Part shown: in pieces, positions 21,965 through 33,430 of the stretch
Numbering within the stretch: the stretch's first letter is position 1
How the letters are laid out: each line of letters starts with the position of its first letter
The notes under the pieces: model-generated
Seen by the model: only the letters and a program-made list of their open reading frames with translations
Database searches by the model: none
What the model was told of the DNA's origin: nothing
Assembly (NCBI RefSeq): GCF_910592395.1
Contig: NC_088325.1
Span: 7,931,109 to 7,995,108 of the forward strand
DNA length: 64,000 nt
Origin: Lineus longissimus
Taxonomy: Eukaryota; Nemertea; Pilidiophora; Heteronemertea; Lineidae
Direction: 5' to 3'
Made by a program: the position numbers and the translations under genes

Positions 21965-23300
21965 GTACTGGTCATTCGCTACTTCCCACTGCGAAATTCG
22001 TACGAAATTCGCCTGGATTCCTTACCCTTTTCGCATTTTATTTGTACAAAATTCGCAAGAAAGCCTGGCAAATTTCGTACACAATTGGCCAAGTTTTCTG
22101 AATGGAAATTTGTCCACCGAGGCATTATTCGCCAGCGAAAAATTATACCCACCAGCGCATTTCACAGCTTGGCTGGTGACGAATAATGATGAAACATTTC
22201 ATTGTTGTTGAAAAATTATAGCCAAACTGACGTGGCAACATAGTCGAGTCTTCAGGTGTTGTAATTAAGAGAAATTAATTTTTTTGTCAGTCTTGTGAAA
22301 TTTTTTGGATGGTGCACACACATTTCTTCCTGCCAATCACTTTGATTTCCCCACTTAAATATGATTTCAATCAAAAAAGAGTTTATTATTCAACCCTGTC
22401 TAGTTTGTTATGATCAACATTTCCTTATAATAAAACAATATTCTAATGCAGATTTCATGCCGCATTGCATAATTTATGATGACCCAATTTACACTGCGCA
22501 AGCGCACTGGCCCATGGAGCATGCGCAACGCCAACCTCTTCGTGTATGATTACCAACAGAATCAGCCAGTCGATGACGTAGCACCTCTCATCCTATCAAT
22601 TCCTGTAACCGTGTGCGTCCCGTCAATTGAGTCAGGTCAAATTGGTCACAAACGTCAATGCTCTTCAAAGTGAAAAAACCCACGCTTTTTGCCAAAAAGA
22701 TCCTCTATTGTATGTGCAGCTACTACCTCGGTTGTCCCTCAGTTTTTCGTTTAGACTTATGACTGCTGGCTTTGCGATTATGTGTATGATTAGTTGTCAA
22801 AGAGCCGCCTCGATGAGGAATTGTTTTAATTGAGAAATTTCCTGGCAAAGATCTAGTAATTCGTCCCGCTTCTGCAAGTCTTGCGCACGTCAGGATATTC
22901 ATACATCCCAGATCGTAGTTACAGATGTGTTTGTTCATGCTCGAGACCAGGAAGACTTGTGTCATTAACATAACATGCATAATGTATTGAAGTGTGTGGT
23001 GTCGATCGCGAACAAGAAATGGGATTTGCGAATAAAGTATAACAAGTTTATATGCTTTATTGCTTATATATCAAAAAGAATACTATTTTCAGCACACTAT
23101 TATTGGTGTATTGCCTTAATTTGGATGCGATGTTGTCTGTCGTTTATTCTGTGTATTGAGAGGCCTGAACTGAACTCTGATGTTCTTGGAAATTCCCTAA
23201 GTATTGAAATGTTGTGGGCCGGTATCACTGGACCAGAAGTGACTGCATAATAGGCCCAGGCTACCTTATTGTGAGGCCGAACGTGCATTTTAGGTCAAGG
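21965..23300. repeat. Dispersed repeat R2, copy A, inside the BEL/Pao element
   Basis: Blocks shared in order with 25785-27380 include cgaaattcgcctggattcct-like, gcaagaaagcctggcaaa-like, gtcgatgacgtagcacctctc-like and a right-end block atggagaggcctgaact-like. About 1.3 kb here against 1.6 kb in copy B. It separates the BEL/Pao Gag from the CCHC knuckle, so it inserted after the retroelement. No coding domain is recognised. Confidence 0.7.
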
Positions 23301-23394
23301 AGAGCTTCAGTGTTGCACTTTCCAGAAAAACCTATCCCCTGTACTAGCAAGATGCGACTAAAAAATGTTCATGCGACGTGCGTCTTAACAGTTA

Positions 23395-23861
23395 GTCCAT
23401 GGTTTTTGATGCACCTGTTCGTGGAATCTCTCAATGAACTTTGGCCGAACCGCTGAATATGTGAAGTTCCATGGCTGGTAGGCCTTTCTCGCTTTCCCCC
23501 CTCACAAGGTAGGCTATCAATTTGTCTTGGTCCTGCATTCCAGGCATTTCACCAGGTAATTCTGTCTCCACTCCCGGAGTCTGCTGATCGATCCATCCAT
23601 CAACTGTCTGTTCCTCTGTTCCGACTAGGCTCATCACTGAACTTTGACTGCGCCTTGGATGTGACTGAGCATACCGCTGGTTACCATAATTATCGGCCGG
23701 TGTCTCGGTATTCTGGACTGGCTGATGCTGGGAATGAGTGAGCACAAGCTACTTGCTTCTAGTGGGTTCTGGTCTGATCCTTGCCGATTCCCGACTCTCT
23801 GAGTATGTTGCGGAGAGGGTATGAGCCAAACTGCCGTAGAATTCTCAGATGAGGCACTCAC
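23395..23861 (-). pseudogene. BEL/Pao Gag N-terminal region
   Basis: A 104-residue frame (23431-23745) ends LPAMELHIFSG, the DUF1759-like Pao Gag entry. The matching continuation (FIERFHEQVH) lies one frame away at about 23400-23430. The upstream 75-residue frame up to 23861 overlaps in a different phase and probably belongs to the same protein. Confidence 0.65.
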
Positions 23862-24082
23862 CTTGACGTTGAAAAGCGATCGGATGGTTGCAGAGACTAT
23901 CGTTGTGTTGTGTGCAGTATGAATTACAGGAAACTGTCAGGCAAATGACAAAGACCTGCCAAAACGGTGCAAGTCAGTTTTCAAGTGGAGTTACTGTGAT
24001 GTGTTTTTGTGTATCGGGACACCTGGCAAAAGCTGTTGGGCGGACTGGCACCAAAAGAGGGAATATTGGCGATAAAGTGAAG

Positions 24083-24592
24083 TATTATGGAGGACTACTA
24101 GCTTCTGACAAAATAACTTGAAGATGGAGATCCTTTCTTCTTATAGTTATATATGTATATTCCAAATTCTTCAAAATACAGCATTTATGTAATGGACAGT
24201 CACAGATTGGCGAGTCCAAATCTGGTGTTTACAGGCTGGAGTCCAAGACCTGAATGACCATATACAATCTTTGATTTACCATGAAAACTATAACAACACA
24301 AAATCACCAAGGAGACATATTACAAACTTTGACAAATCAAACATGTTTCTGATTAAAAAACTTATACTAATTACACTTGCCAATCAAGCGTCTCCAACTT
24401 GTCTGAACATACTTGATTAATAAAAAAATGACCTTATAGTGAAAGAGTTAAACCCTCAGTAAGCATTGTTTTCAGAATTAGCTAACTAGTTTTGTGTTTT
24501 GACATGTTCGATATGTCAAATATTCACCTTAAACATTATGAGAAATGATAACTTGTAAATTTGTACTTTTGATGAATAGTACACCATAAAAG
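24083..24592. repeat. Dispersed repeat R1, copy 3
   Basis: A full-length match to the copy at 9658-10163, from tattatgg to acaccataaaa, with scattered substitutions and one short insertion after tcctttcttctta. It lies just beyond the BEL/Pao Gag. Confidence 0.92.
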
Positions 24593-24599
24593 AAGGAAA

Positions 24600-24760
24600 C
24601 AGTTGGGTCGGATACTTTAGATATCAGACTAACAGGGCAGCCATCTTGAAATCTGTTTCAGGCTTTTAAAGGAGAACGCTTTCATGGAATGCAATGATTT
24701 TCAATTTGGGATTTGCCAATGGTTAGACGAAGGTTCCGTTTGATAATAGGCGTCATCAAC
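24600..24760. repeat. 140-bp repeat R3, unit 1
   Basis: It contains gggcagccatcttgaaatc, tttcatggaatgcaatgatt and gccaatggttagacgaaggt. The same order recurs at 25470-25610 and 25615-25782. Confidence 0.8.
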
Positions 24761-24788
24761 TATCTGTTCGCTGCTATCCCATTTAACT

Positions 24789-25093
24789 CAGGGTTTCCGC
24801 CAGGATTGAATTTGAGGGGGTGGAAAAGAAAATTTTTTTTCTAAAAAACATATTTTTTTCTAAAATTTTTTTTTTCTTAAAAAGGGTATATGACCCATCC
24901 TGAGACGTTTTTTGGCCCTAAATCTGCTACATTTGGCTCCCAAATGCTGTTTTTTTTTTCATATCAAATCATGAAAATTACTCATTTGACAGTAAAACAA
25001 ACTTTAGTGCTCAAAATTAAGGGGGGGATATCCCCCCTTGAAATATTTTAGGGGGGGATGAATCCCCCCCATCTTCCTCTGGCGGAAACCCTG
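24789..25093. mobile_element. 305-bp inverted-repeat element with 5-bp TAACT duplication
   Basis: The ends are CAGGGTTTCCGCCAG and its exact complement CTGGCGGAAACCCTG. TAACT occurs at 24784-24788 and 25094-25098. The interior has long A/T runs and ggggggat blocks that pair with atcccccc blocks. There is no coding capacity. The ends resemble those of the 1,234-bp element at 62128. Confidence 0.93.
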
Positions 25094-25098
25094 TAACT

Positions 25099-25450
25099 TC
25101 ATGTTCGCTATTCCGGCTATTTTCGTCTCACATTTTGAAATAACCGGTCAAACCAGTCGAATCAGACGAACCTATCAGCATGTAGCCTTGGAGGGTGGTT
25201 TCATTAGTACACAATAAGAGAAGTCTAAGTAGAGGCAATTGGTGCAGTTTTTTGGCATAAACAGGCAACTTATATGAACTTCATAATCATTTCAAAAAGA
25301 CAATTTACTGATACATACACACAATTTTGAGTTTTACTGAATCAATTTGGTTACATGATGAGTGGTATCTCCTATACCTGGAATAGATTATCTCGGCGCT
25401 TAGGGGGAAAGTCAGTAAGGAAAGTCCGTGAGGAGGGCCGGCTGACTTTG
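25099..25450. other. Non-coding, no gene seen
   Basis: Unremarkable AT-rich sequence between the 305-bp element and R3 unit 2. Confidence 0.4.
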
Positions 25451-25464
25451 AGTGGAAATTGAAT

Positions 25465-25785
25465 GGGCATCGTCAACTATCCACGATTCCACCAGGGCAG
25501 CCATCTTGAAATCCGTTTCCGGCCACTTAAAGGAGAATTCTTTCATGGAATGCAATGATTTTCACTGTGGGAATTGCAAATGGTCAGGCAAAGGTTCCTT
25601 TCAAGTAATGTGCACCATCAACTATCCAAGATGGCCACTAGGGCAGCCATCTTGAAATCCGTTTCTGGGCATTTAAAGAAGAACTCTTTCATGGAATGGA
25701 ATGATTTTCACTGTGGGAATTGCCAATGGTTAGATGAAGGTTCGTTTTGATAGTGGGGGAATCAACTATCCAAGATGGCTGCACG
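25465..25785. repeat. 140-bp repeat R3, units 2 and 3 in tandem
   Basis: Two adjacent units repeat gcagccatcttgaaatccgt, tcatggaatg..atgattttc, actgtgggaattgc and aatggt...aaggttc. Each begins near a ctatcca phrase. R2 copy B starts immediately after. Confidence 0.85.
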
Positions 25786-27600
25786 AAATTCACTCGAAAT
25801 TCAGCTGGATTCCTCACCCTTTTTGCATATTATTCTTACAAATTTCGCAAGAAAGCCTGGCGAATTTTCCTACGCGAAAAAATCGACCATGTTTTCTGAA
25901 ACAGAAATTCATCCACGTTATTTTAACAGTGGCATAATTTGCTAGCGAAAAATGATACAAGCAGAGCAACTTGCCGCTTGGCTGCTGACGAATAATAATG
26001 AAATATTACAATGTTGTTGAAACATTGTAGAGCCAAGCCGACATGGCAACATTCACGGCTATCAGTCTTGCGAACTCTTTGGACAGTGCACACACTTTTC
26101 TAACTGGCAATCGCATTGATTTCCCCATTAGATATGATTTCAATCAAAAAATAGTGTTTTTATTCAACCCTGTCAAGATAGTTTGGGTAAAATTTCGAAA
26201 CTTTCCTGCTTTGCCTTTAGACTGCCATAATTGGCCGTAAACTCCATCAAAATACTCTGTATTCGCAACACTGATGTCAAAAAGACGACCACCACTTTGT
26301 TCCTAGAAGTCTGTTCTTCTTCAGCAACCCGATTGTTGCTGCCGGAAACCTCCAAACATTTCCTTATAAAGCAATATTCTTATGCAGATTTCATGGTAAC
26401 ATGCTGCTTTGCATAATTTATGATGACCCAATTTACACTGTGCATGTGGTGTAATGTCAAACTTTGTCCAGTGCCGAAATAAAAAATTTCAGACACTGGA
26501 TTTGATCAATTGCCGCCATCTTGGATGCCAGCCTCCTGAGATTCAGGGTTTAGACAATCCTATGTCATTAACTGTGTGGCCAGTTCAGACTGTAAATATT
26601 ATTGAGGCCGAATTAGTGCTACTTTCTCTCATAAAACATTATATTTTATTAACAAATAACAAAATATGATCTTTATAAATTGAATTTGACACTTACTGGT
26701 GGGTTTTAAGATGATTGTATTGAGAACTACCTACGCAGCATAGGGCAGCAATCATTTTCGCGGGCTTTGTGGTGATGCGATAGACTCTCAGCAATAAGAA
26801 AGATGCTTTCCTGAACTACATCCACGGTAATGCTTTTCAAGATGGTGGTAACTTACTAGTTCTGGAGTCGTTATAAGGAACGACATCAGTTTCACGATTG
26901 GTGTATTGTTTACAAACAGAATCAGCTGGTCGATGACATAGCACCTCTCATCCGATCAATTCGCGTAACCGTCAATAAATTCTAGGTAACAAACGTCAAT
27001 GCTCTTCAAAGTGAAAAAACTCACGCTTTGTGCCAAAAAAATCCTCTATGGTATGTGCAGCTTCTGCCGGTTGTCCCTCAGCTTTTCATTTAACTGCGTA
27101 TAGCTGATGTCTTTGTGAATATGTCAAAGAGTAGTTGTCGAAGGGCGGCCCCGATGAGGCATTGTTAGAAATTTCCTGGCAATGATCTGGTGATTCGTCC
27201 CCCCAAAAAAAGGGATATGCGAATAAAATATAACAAGTTTACAGGCTTTATTGGTTATATATGAAAAAAGAATATTATTTTCAACACACTATTATTGGCG
27301 TCTTGCCTTAATTTGGGCGCACACGGTGTTATCTGTCGTGTATTCTTTGTTATGGAGAGGCCTGAACTTGCTAAAAGAAAATTCGCAGACGAATTTTTTC
27401 AAATAGTAAGATTCCTAAAATTTGTGGCGCTTTTTCGCACAAGAATATTTGCACTATATAGGATTGTTCAGAAATTATTCGCCTACGAAATGAATGGTAT
27501 TGCGCACACGGATAGTTCAAGAATATGCTATGAAATTTGCAAGAAATTAGCATGAAATCTGTCGGTACCGGTACTGTACCTCTACAAGGAAGATAATTCG
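25785..27600. repeat. Dispersed repeat R2, copy B
   Basis: Colinear with 21965-23300: the same order of gaaattcagctggattcctc, gcaagaaagcctggcgaatt, gtcgatgacatagcacctct and gttatggagaggcctgaact blocks. This copy contains about 300 bp extra in its middle (26160-26400) and continues about 200 bp beyond the last shared block. No protein domain is seen. Confidence 0.75.
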
Positions 27601-27619
27601 TGCTATTTCAGACAATACT

Positions 27620-27890
27620 GCACAGATTAACCTTCGTGTTCCCACGGTGATACTTGGAGATTTCAATGTTGCCTCATCAAAATTTCTCCGTTTGCTACAC
27701 ACTTACTGGACTTCTTACAAGACCTTTTGTTCTCTGTTTATCCATGAGGTGGTCCGACCACTGATGGAGTGACAAAAATAGATCAAATATTCACAAATTG
27801 CAAACAAGGAAAATTTCAGACTGTTACAGCAGTGAGTTATAACTTCTATAAGAAAGCTGTGTGGATTTCATTCTTATAGAATATTCACCA
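27620..27890 (+). pseudogene. Endonuclease-like fragment (apurinic endonuclease fold)
   Basis: The plus strand contains VILGDFNVASS, then in another phase PTTDGVTKIDQIFTN and a weak trailing SYNFYKKAVWISFL. The GDFN and D.IFTN pair is typical of the endonuclease/exonuclease/phosphatase fold found in LINEs and in Helentron-type rolling-circle elements. It is too short and broken to assign. No adjacent RT or helicase is seen. Confidence 0.4.
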
Positions 27891-28389
27891 TATTTCCCTT
27901 GGTAGGAGTGCACTGTTCTTTCCATGAACGCATCAGTGTTTCACTATTGAAATTAACCAACATCCATTCTACCATACAGCTGACTTCATTACCATATTAC
28001 ATGAGATGCGCGTGCAGATCAATTAATTATGCAATTCGGCGCCAGATCAAATTTACTGAAGAAGGGAAAAATGTTGATCTACTTATTGTGGTTGTCACGG
28101 CCACGGTGGTGAAGCTGGAAACAATCTTTTGTGATAAGTTTTGTATAGGGGATCGGCTGTGGCGGATCGAGATACCCTTGTTATCGTCCTTGTTTCTGGC
28201 AGGGCGAAACTTGTTGCCGTTTTTGGCGAGTCCGTGGGACTGGGCCGGCCATCTTGGTAGCCTGCGCAGTAGCCTGGGCAATCGGTAAAACAGCGTGGAT
28301 AGACTAAATACGAATGTCATAAACAAAGTTTTTGCTCAATTCTTTCCACTTTTCGCCCAGTATGTCGGGAGTTTAACCTGGCTGCGGCG
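27891..28389. other. Non-coding or 5' region of the DIRS-like element
   Basis: GC content rises from about 28150. The Gag-like frame begins shortly after. An inverted terminal repeat expected for DIRS elements was not identified. Confidence 0.4.
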
Positions 28390-29538
28390 GTGTTTAAAGA
28401 CTCCTCGCCGCCCTCAAAAGAAAAGCAGGAGAAATGTACGGTAGATAAAGCTGGCAAAGCGGACCGAAAATCCGCTGACAAGTCTTCGGCAAAAAAAAGG
28501 GGCTTCTCCGTCTATGTGTCTACTTCTTCTGGTTTGAAAACTAGATCGGCCAGAAAATCCAATGAGAAGGTAGCAATTTCTGATGATGACAGACTTTTGG
28601 ATGAGTCTGATTGTGAGGCAGGTAGTGTTGATACAGGGCTGCCTGCCGTCCCTGCTGAGGATGAGGCCAAGGTCATGGAGGTTGTTGTTTGCCAAGGAAA
28701 ACAGAAAAACAAGTTGAATAAATAACTCCAATCGTCAGACGAAGAAGTTGAGGACTCTGAGGAGTCAGATGACGAACTGTTAAATGAGTTAAAAAAGGCA
28801 TTTGCAGCCTCGGTTGAGGAGGTCGGCCCTCCAATTGATGATAAGTTGGGCCTTAATGTGTTGATCAATGACATGTTTGCCAAACATCTTGCGGATGATC
28901 GGGCAAAAACCCTCAATGAGGAGTACCTACGACCCAAAAATTGTCCAAATATGGTAAACCCGAGGGTCAACTAGAAAATCTCGGATATCTTGCCAACAGC
29001 GTCGCGTATTACTGACATGAACATTGCTCGTGTTGGATTGAAGGTTGCAAAGGGCGAAATTCCAGTGGTTAGGACGGCTGAACTCCTTTTTTAAGGCTAA
29101 GAACAGACTTAAAAAACTCAAACCAAAAGTGAAGGTGCCCGAAATCGGTGAAGCGATTAGGTTGGCTATGGATGCCTTGGCCCTACAAGGTGCTGCTATG
29201 CATGAGCTTAGGGAAGACCTCCAACAAAGTTTGAAAGAGGCAGCTGAGGGCGAGAAGTTAGCCCTGGTGAAGAAAGCGCAACGACCTGCTGCCCCCCCTA
29301 AATTTAGTCAGGGGGCACACAAGGGACCACAGTTCCCCCTCCTGGGACATACAGAGCACAGAATTATAACCGAGCACAACATGGTCGTCAACAGTCGGGG
29401 GATTGGCGGTGGGGCACGCCCAGGCAATACGGCCAGACGTGCCCCCAAAGTCAAAACAGCTTCCGTCGGAGGCAGCATCAAGGGAAGCCTTACGCTCAGG
29501 GAAAGCCAGTGTTCCCCAAGTCCAAGTAAAGACTAAGG
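28390..29538 (+). pseudogene. DIRS-like Gag, frameshifted
   Basis: The first frame (to 28725) is basic and Ser-rich. After its stop, a second phase (28735-28973) reads acidic residues, then FAKHLADDRAKTLNEEYLRP and NCPNMVNPRVN, which resembles the conserved core of DIRS Gag. A third phase (29045-29536) carries a helical segment with IRLAMDALALQGAAMHELRE, then an Arg/Gln/Gly-rich tail. At least two frameshifts are present. Confidence 0.68.
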
Positions 29539-29549
29539 AAGTAAGTAAG

Positions 29550-30377
29550 CATGAGGTCAATGAGGAGGAGTTTGAGTGTTTTTTGCAGCAAGCTCAGGGT
29601 AGGGCTGAAACAGCTGTTGAGAGAGCTTAGAGAGCATGTTGATGTTTGGAAAACATTGACAACAGATCGTAATATTTTGCAGCATATTCAGGGTGTAGCT
29701 TTGGAGTTTAAAATAATGCCAATGCAATCCAATGTGCCCAGGCCTTACAAATTTGATGCGGCCAAGGCTGCTCTTATTAACGAGCAAATTGAAAAAATGG
29801 AACAAAAAGGCATTGTAGAAAAGACTGTGCATGAGCGGGGGGAATTTATTTCCAACATTTTCACCAGGGATAATAAAATGGGGGCATCAGGATGATCCTT
29901 GACCTTTCTGAACTTAATATGTTTATTGAATACCACCATTTCAAACATGGATACTTTCATGGATACTTTCCAGCATGCCTTGGACCTTGTTTTCCCAAAT
30001 TGCTACATGGCTACCATTGATTGGAAGGACGCATACTTTTCAGTCCCAGTAAGGAAATGTGACAGAAAATATCTAAAATTCCTCTGGGAGGGGACTATTT
30101 TCCAATTCAATGCACTTCCAAATGGTCTCAGCTCCGCGCCCTGATTATTCACAAAAATTGCCAAAGTGTTCTTTGCTCAGCTTAGGAAGCAAGGGCACTT
30201 AAACTCCTCCTTCATTGATGTTTCAATTTTGATAGGTGACCTGTCGGGTTTCAGAACGAATGTCATAGATACATTTAACCTTTCAGATGATTGTGGTTAT
30301 GCAGCACACCCTGTAAAGTCTTTCTTGAGGCAAGCACAAAGACCGGTTTTTCTTGGTTTTAAAATTGACTCTGTACA
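29550..30377 (+). pseudogene. DIRS-like reverse transcriptase, inactivated
   Basis: Motifs in order: MILDLSELNMFIEY, TIDWKDAYFSVPV with the first catalytic Asp, KYLKFLW, FQFNALPNGLSSAP, then FTKIAKVFFAQL, then FIDVSILIG where the family has an adjacent Asp pair. The second Asp is replaced by Val. A TGA follows SSAP at about 30142. Frameshifts separate the N-terminal third. Catalysis is therefore lost. Confidence 0.8.
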
Positions 30378-31496
30378 CATTAGGAGAAATGGAGCAAGTC
30401 CGCTATCCGTAAGGTGGCAGCACCGTTCACATCGCCAGCCAATCTGAGGCCCGCAATCGCTACCATGGATCCCGCAACAACAAGTTTTGAATTGTCACGC
30501 ACTCGCGGTGTTAATCCCGATTATTGTCAACCGTGTTCTCTGTTATCAGGATTCCTCTCCAAAGTGTAACTACCCGCCCCCTCTCCCCCCAGCTGGGCCA
30601 CACCCTGCTAACAGGACCACACCACATCCATGCACAACCAAATCATCTTCAAGTAATGTATAGTGTGCTCCTGTTGCATTTGTGAAGAAGATTCAGTAGG
30701 TTTTTGCTCGATTTGGACTCTGACGAAATTACAACATTCTGAAAATGGACCTCCAAGGAGTAACGACCCCCCCCGGCCAGGCCACACCCCACACCCTGCT
30801 AACAGTACCACATTGGAGTAATCAGGCCAGGGTCACACCACATCCATGCACCACCGAATCATCTTCACGAAATTACAACATTCTGAAAATGGTCTTCCAA
30901 GGAGTAACGACCCCCCCCCCCGGCCAGGCCACACCCGGCCTACGCCCTGTAACAGGACCACACATTGGAATAATCAGGCCAGGTCCACACCACACCCATA
31001 CACAACCGAAACATCCTCAAGGTAATGTAAAGTGTGCTCCTGTTGCATTTTAAGGAAGAAGAATCAATGGGTTTTTCTTGATTTGGACTCGGTGGAGGTG
31101 CTCTATACGGTATCGCCATCTGCACTTGCTATCGGCAACTAAAATCCATGCAACGCGCGCGAAGTTACAAGCCTTCAAAGTCACTACATTCTCTAATTTT
31201 GCCATTTTTCAAAGCAATTCTAATGCATTTAGGCTTGGAAAATCGGGCAAATTTCACCGTCGACGTGTTCAACTTAAAATTTTCTTCAAATTACTTGAAA
31301 TTTGGCCAGGGGATAGATATATATTATATCCTTCATGTCTGCTATCGGCAACTTGCCCCCAGTTCCCTTGGAAGCCGTGAGATGGCAAAACCTACGTGCT
31401 CAATGTATTTTCTATTGACCGGCTGGTCTGCCAATTAGGTCAGATCGGGTCACGTCTGCGCATGCGCGGGGTTGAGTTTATGCTTTTCTCCTAATG
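30378..31496. mobile_element. 1.1-kb insertion between DIRS-like RT and RNase H, with short inverted ends
   Basis: The left end is CATTAGGAGAAA and the right end TTTCTCCTAATG, an exact 12-bp inverted pair. RT codons stop at the left end and RNase H-side codons (MLVFLTDERVEKI) start just after the right end. The target duplication is ambiguous (possibly AT). The interior has no ORF of note and includes three ~150-bp tandem units. Confidence 0.72.
30575..31075. repeat. Tandem repeat, about 150-bp unit, three copies
   Basis: Each unit runs from a C-tract ending ccccggccaggccacaccc or similar, through aacaggaccacac, to cacatccatgcacaacc-like and gtgctcctgttgcattt. Starts are at about 30580, 30765 and 30908. 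The C-tracts vary in length. Confidence 0.8.
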
Positions 31497-31840
31497 ATAT
31501 GCTTGTGTTCCTAACTGATGAAAGAGTGGAAAAGATCAAAGGTGTAGCAATTTTTGTACTTGAGAACACTAAGATTAGCATCAGGAAGCTGGCTGAACTT
31601 GTAGGTCTGATGGTGGCCAGCTTTCCTGCGGTGGAGTATGGCCTGCTCTATTACAGAAATTGTGATAACTTCAAAATGAAGCGCCTAAAAGAGGCACATG
31701 GGAACTTTAATGCAGGTGTCAAACTCCCTGAGAATTGCAGGTCAGATATCCAGTGGTGGATAGAGAACATAGGCTCTGCTTCTGCACCTATAAGTAGGAA
31801 GGCCCCTGGCATTGAATTAACCTCTGATGCCTCTCTGTAA
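31497..31840 (+). pseudogene. DIRS-like RNase H-side region
   Basis: The frame carries SIRKLAELVGLMVASFPAVE, then WWIENI, and ends IELTSDASL at the first RNase H Asp. This matches the order seen in DIRS RT-RNase H proteins. It stops at 31840, right at the active-site region, so the rest of RNase H is missing. Confidence 0.7.
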
Positions 31841-31946
31841 ATACTTCATCTGTCACAACACATTGTTATAATTCAATTTACATACCTGCCATGGTAGCCA
31901 TCATTGGATCCAACACACGGGTGGGGGCATATGCCACGCTTGCAAT

Positions 31947-32340
31947 ATATATATATATATATATATAAATGATGCTTATATAGCGCAGTATCCAGACAAT
32001 TGTCCGCTCAATGCGCTTTACAATGGAAACCCCGACTCATCCAAAGGCCTCCCGAAAGAGGTGGGTTTTCAGAAGGACTTTGAATGAGCTAAGGTTGTCG
32101 CACAATCTCAGTCGCTCGGGTAGAGCATTCCAGAGCTGTGGGGCTGCGAGAGAGAAAGCCCGGTCACTGTATGATGGTACAACCGGCTTTGGACTCACCC
32201 GCAGCCTGACACACCCCCGCGATCGCAGGTCAAACGAGTGAGACTGCGCGACAATGAGCTCGGAAATATAAGATGGAACCAGTCCATAGATTGCTTTAAA
32301 AGCAAACATGAGAACCTTGTATTGAATTCGCAATGCTCTT
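31947..32340 (-). mobile_element. 3' end fragment of a CR1/L2-like LINE with (AT)n tail
   Basis: A 98-residue minus frame (32037-32333) reads FKAIYGLVPSYISEL, LRSRG, LWNALPERLRL and FKVLLKTHLF, the conserved C-terminus of CR1/L2-like RT proteins. Beyond its stop lies a tatagcgc and gcgctttaca pair, then (AT)n at 31947-31968. It is 5' truncated. Confidence 0.85.
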
Positions 32341-32834
32341 GTTTCTCATTGCCGATAGTTTCACAAAAATTTGACCATGATTGGAAGGTGAAAAAGACAA
32401 ACTTGTCATATCTTTTGGCTATATCTCATGAATACTGCCAATTAAAATCATTAAATTTTTACTGTGGACACTGCTCATGAGACTACATAACATAATACCT
32501 GGGTTTTTGATTTGACGAACTCCGTAACCATAAATGCCAGCCATTTCATCTCTGGGTGTTTGAAGGCCTTATGGTGCCATTGTGCCTCTTGCCAGTTTTG
32601 ACGATTTTTAAACTACACTTGGCCCCAGGGGGCGCTTCATGTGAAAAACTACTTTTGGCTATATCCCATAAATTATGATAGCTAAAATCTTGAAATTTTT
32701 ACTGTGGTTACTGTGGTCATTTTTGCGGGAAACTTTGTTGCGAGCAGACGACGCGTCGATTTTTTGGATTTTTTTCAACCAATCAGAAGAGATCACCAAT
32801 CAGCCCCCAATGCTCTGTGTTTTCCTTGCTTTTT
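32341..32834. repeat. Degenerate duplicated non-coding block
   Basis: Two related stretches share ttttggctatatc, then aaaatc, then aaatttttactgtgg (about 32405-32470 and 32645-32710). They resemble the interior text of stem-loop-headed repeats. No gene. Confidence 0.5.
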
Positions 32835-33105
32835 ACCCCTCAGCCCGAATGGGCTAGAGGGGTATTGTCGTCACGTGCGCCGTCCGTCCGGGCGGGCGTC
32901 TTCTACTGGGTTTCCGTCGATTTCTAGGAGAACGGCTTTGACAATCAATTCAATTTTTGGTATGTACATTGGGGGTGACTAGAGGAAGGTTCCTTTCGAA
33001 AACGGGCTTGTTCCCATTAGCAATATGGCCACCGGGGCGGCGTGTTTGAAATTGGTTTCTGTCAATTTCGAGGAGAACCGTTCGTCCGATCAAATTCATT
33101 TTTGG
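32835..33105 (+). repeat. Stem-loop-headed repeat, family 2, interrupted by LINE
   Basis: It starts with a hairpin at 32835-32863 (ACCCCTCAGCCC, loop GAAT, near-complement with a one-base bulge). A ccgtccgtccgg run follows, then two copies of a block with aattcaatttttggtatgta. The second copy ends exactly where the LINE tail begins. Confidence 0.6.
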
Positions 33106-33430
33106 TATGTATTATTTATTTATTTATTGTTTATTAAAGTGACATCTGCATGTATATATACAGCCGGCCTTTACAGGCCTACAAGTCACATCAAAAACTT
33201 ATGTATTATATACGATGGCCTACAGGCCATGACAACGGTCTGGTAGGTCCGTCCGGGGAGACGCATCGCCCCCAGCAGCGACGCTCCACCCAGTCAACCC
33301 AGTGCGTGGGGAGTCTGCACGAAGCGTCGCCACCGAGGACGCACCGGCAGCCCCGGGAGGACCCCCAGTGTGAGAGTGGAGTGGGGAGCAGGCCACCCCG
33401 CACGGCCCCAGTGCCCCCGTCTATCCAGAG

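Larger units (their letters stand above)
12075..23861 (-). mobile_element. BEL/Pao LTR retrotransposon remnant, dispersed by nested insertions
   Basis: Read on the minus strand from 23.86 to 12.08 kb, the parts appear in the BEL/Pao order: Gag, CCHC knuckle, aspartic protease, RT, RNase H, integrase, C-terminal DUF5641-like domain. About 6 kb is expected, yet the parts span 11.8 kb, because foreign blocks lie at 12.9-18.2 kb, 20.3-21.4 kb and 21.96-23.3 kb. Stops and frameshifts occur in every domain. I did not find paired LTRs. This is an old, inactive copy. Confidence 0.85.
28390..31840 (+). mobile_element. DIRS-like retroelement remnant
   Basis: In plus orientation: a Gag-like Lys/Ser/Asp-rich protein, an RT with DIRS-type signatures, then after a 1.1-kb insertion an RNase H-type region. 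DIRS elements also encode a tyrosine recombinase, which is not visible before the sequence gives way to a LINE fragment at 31.95 kb. The element is therefore 3' truncated. Confidence 0.75.

Noticed and set aside
28027-28326. Minus and plus frames just before the DIRS-like Gag
   Set aside because: No recognisable motif; composition follows the local GC rise.
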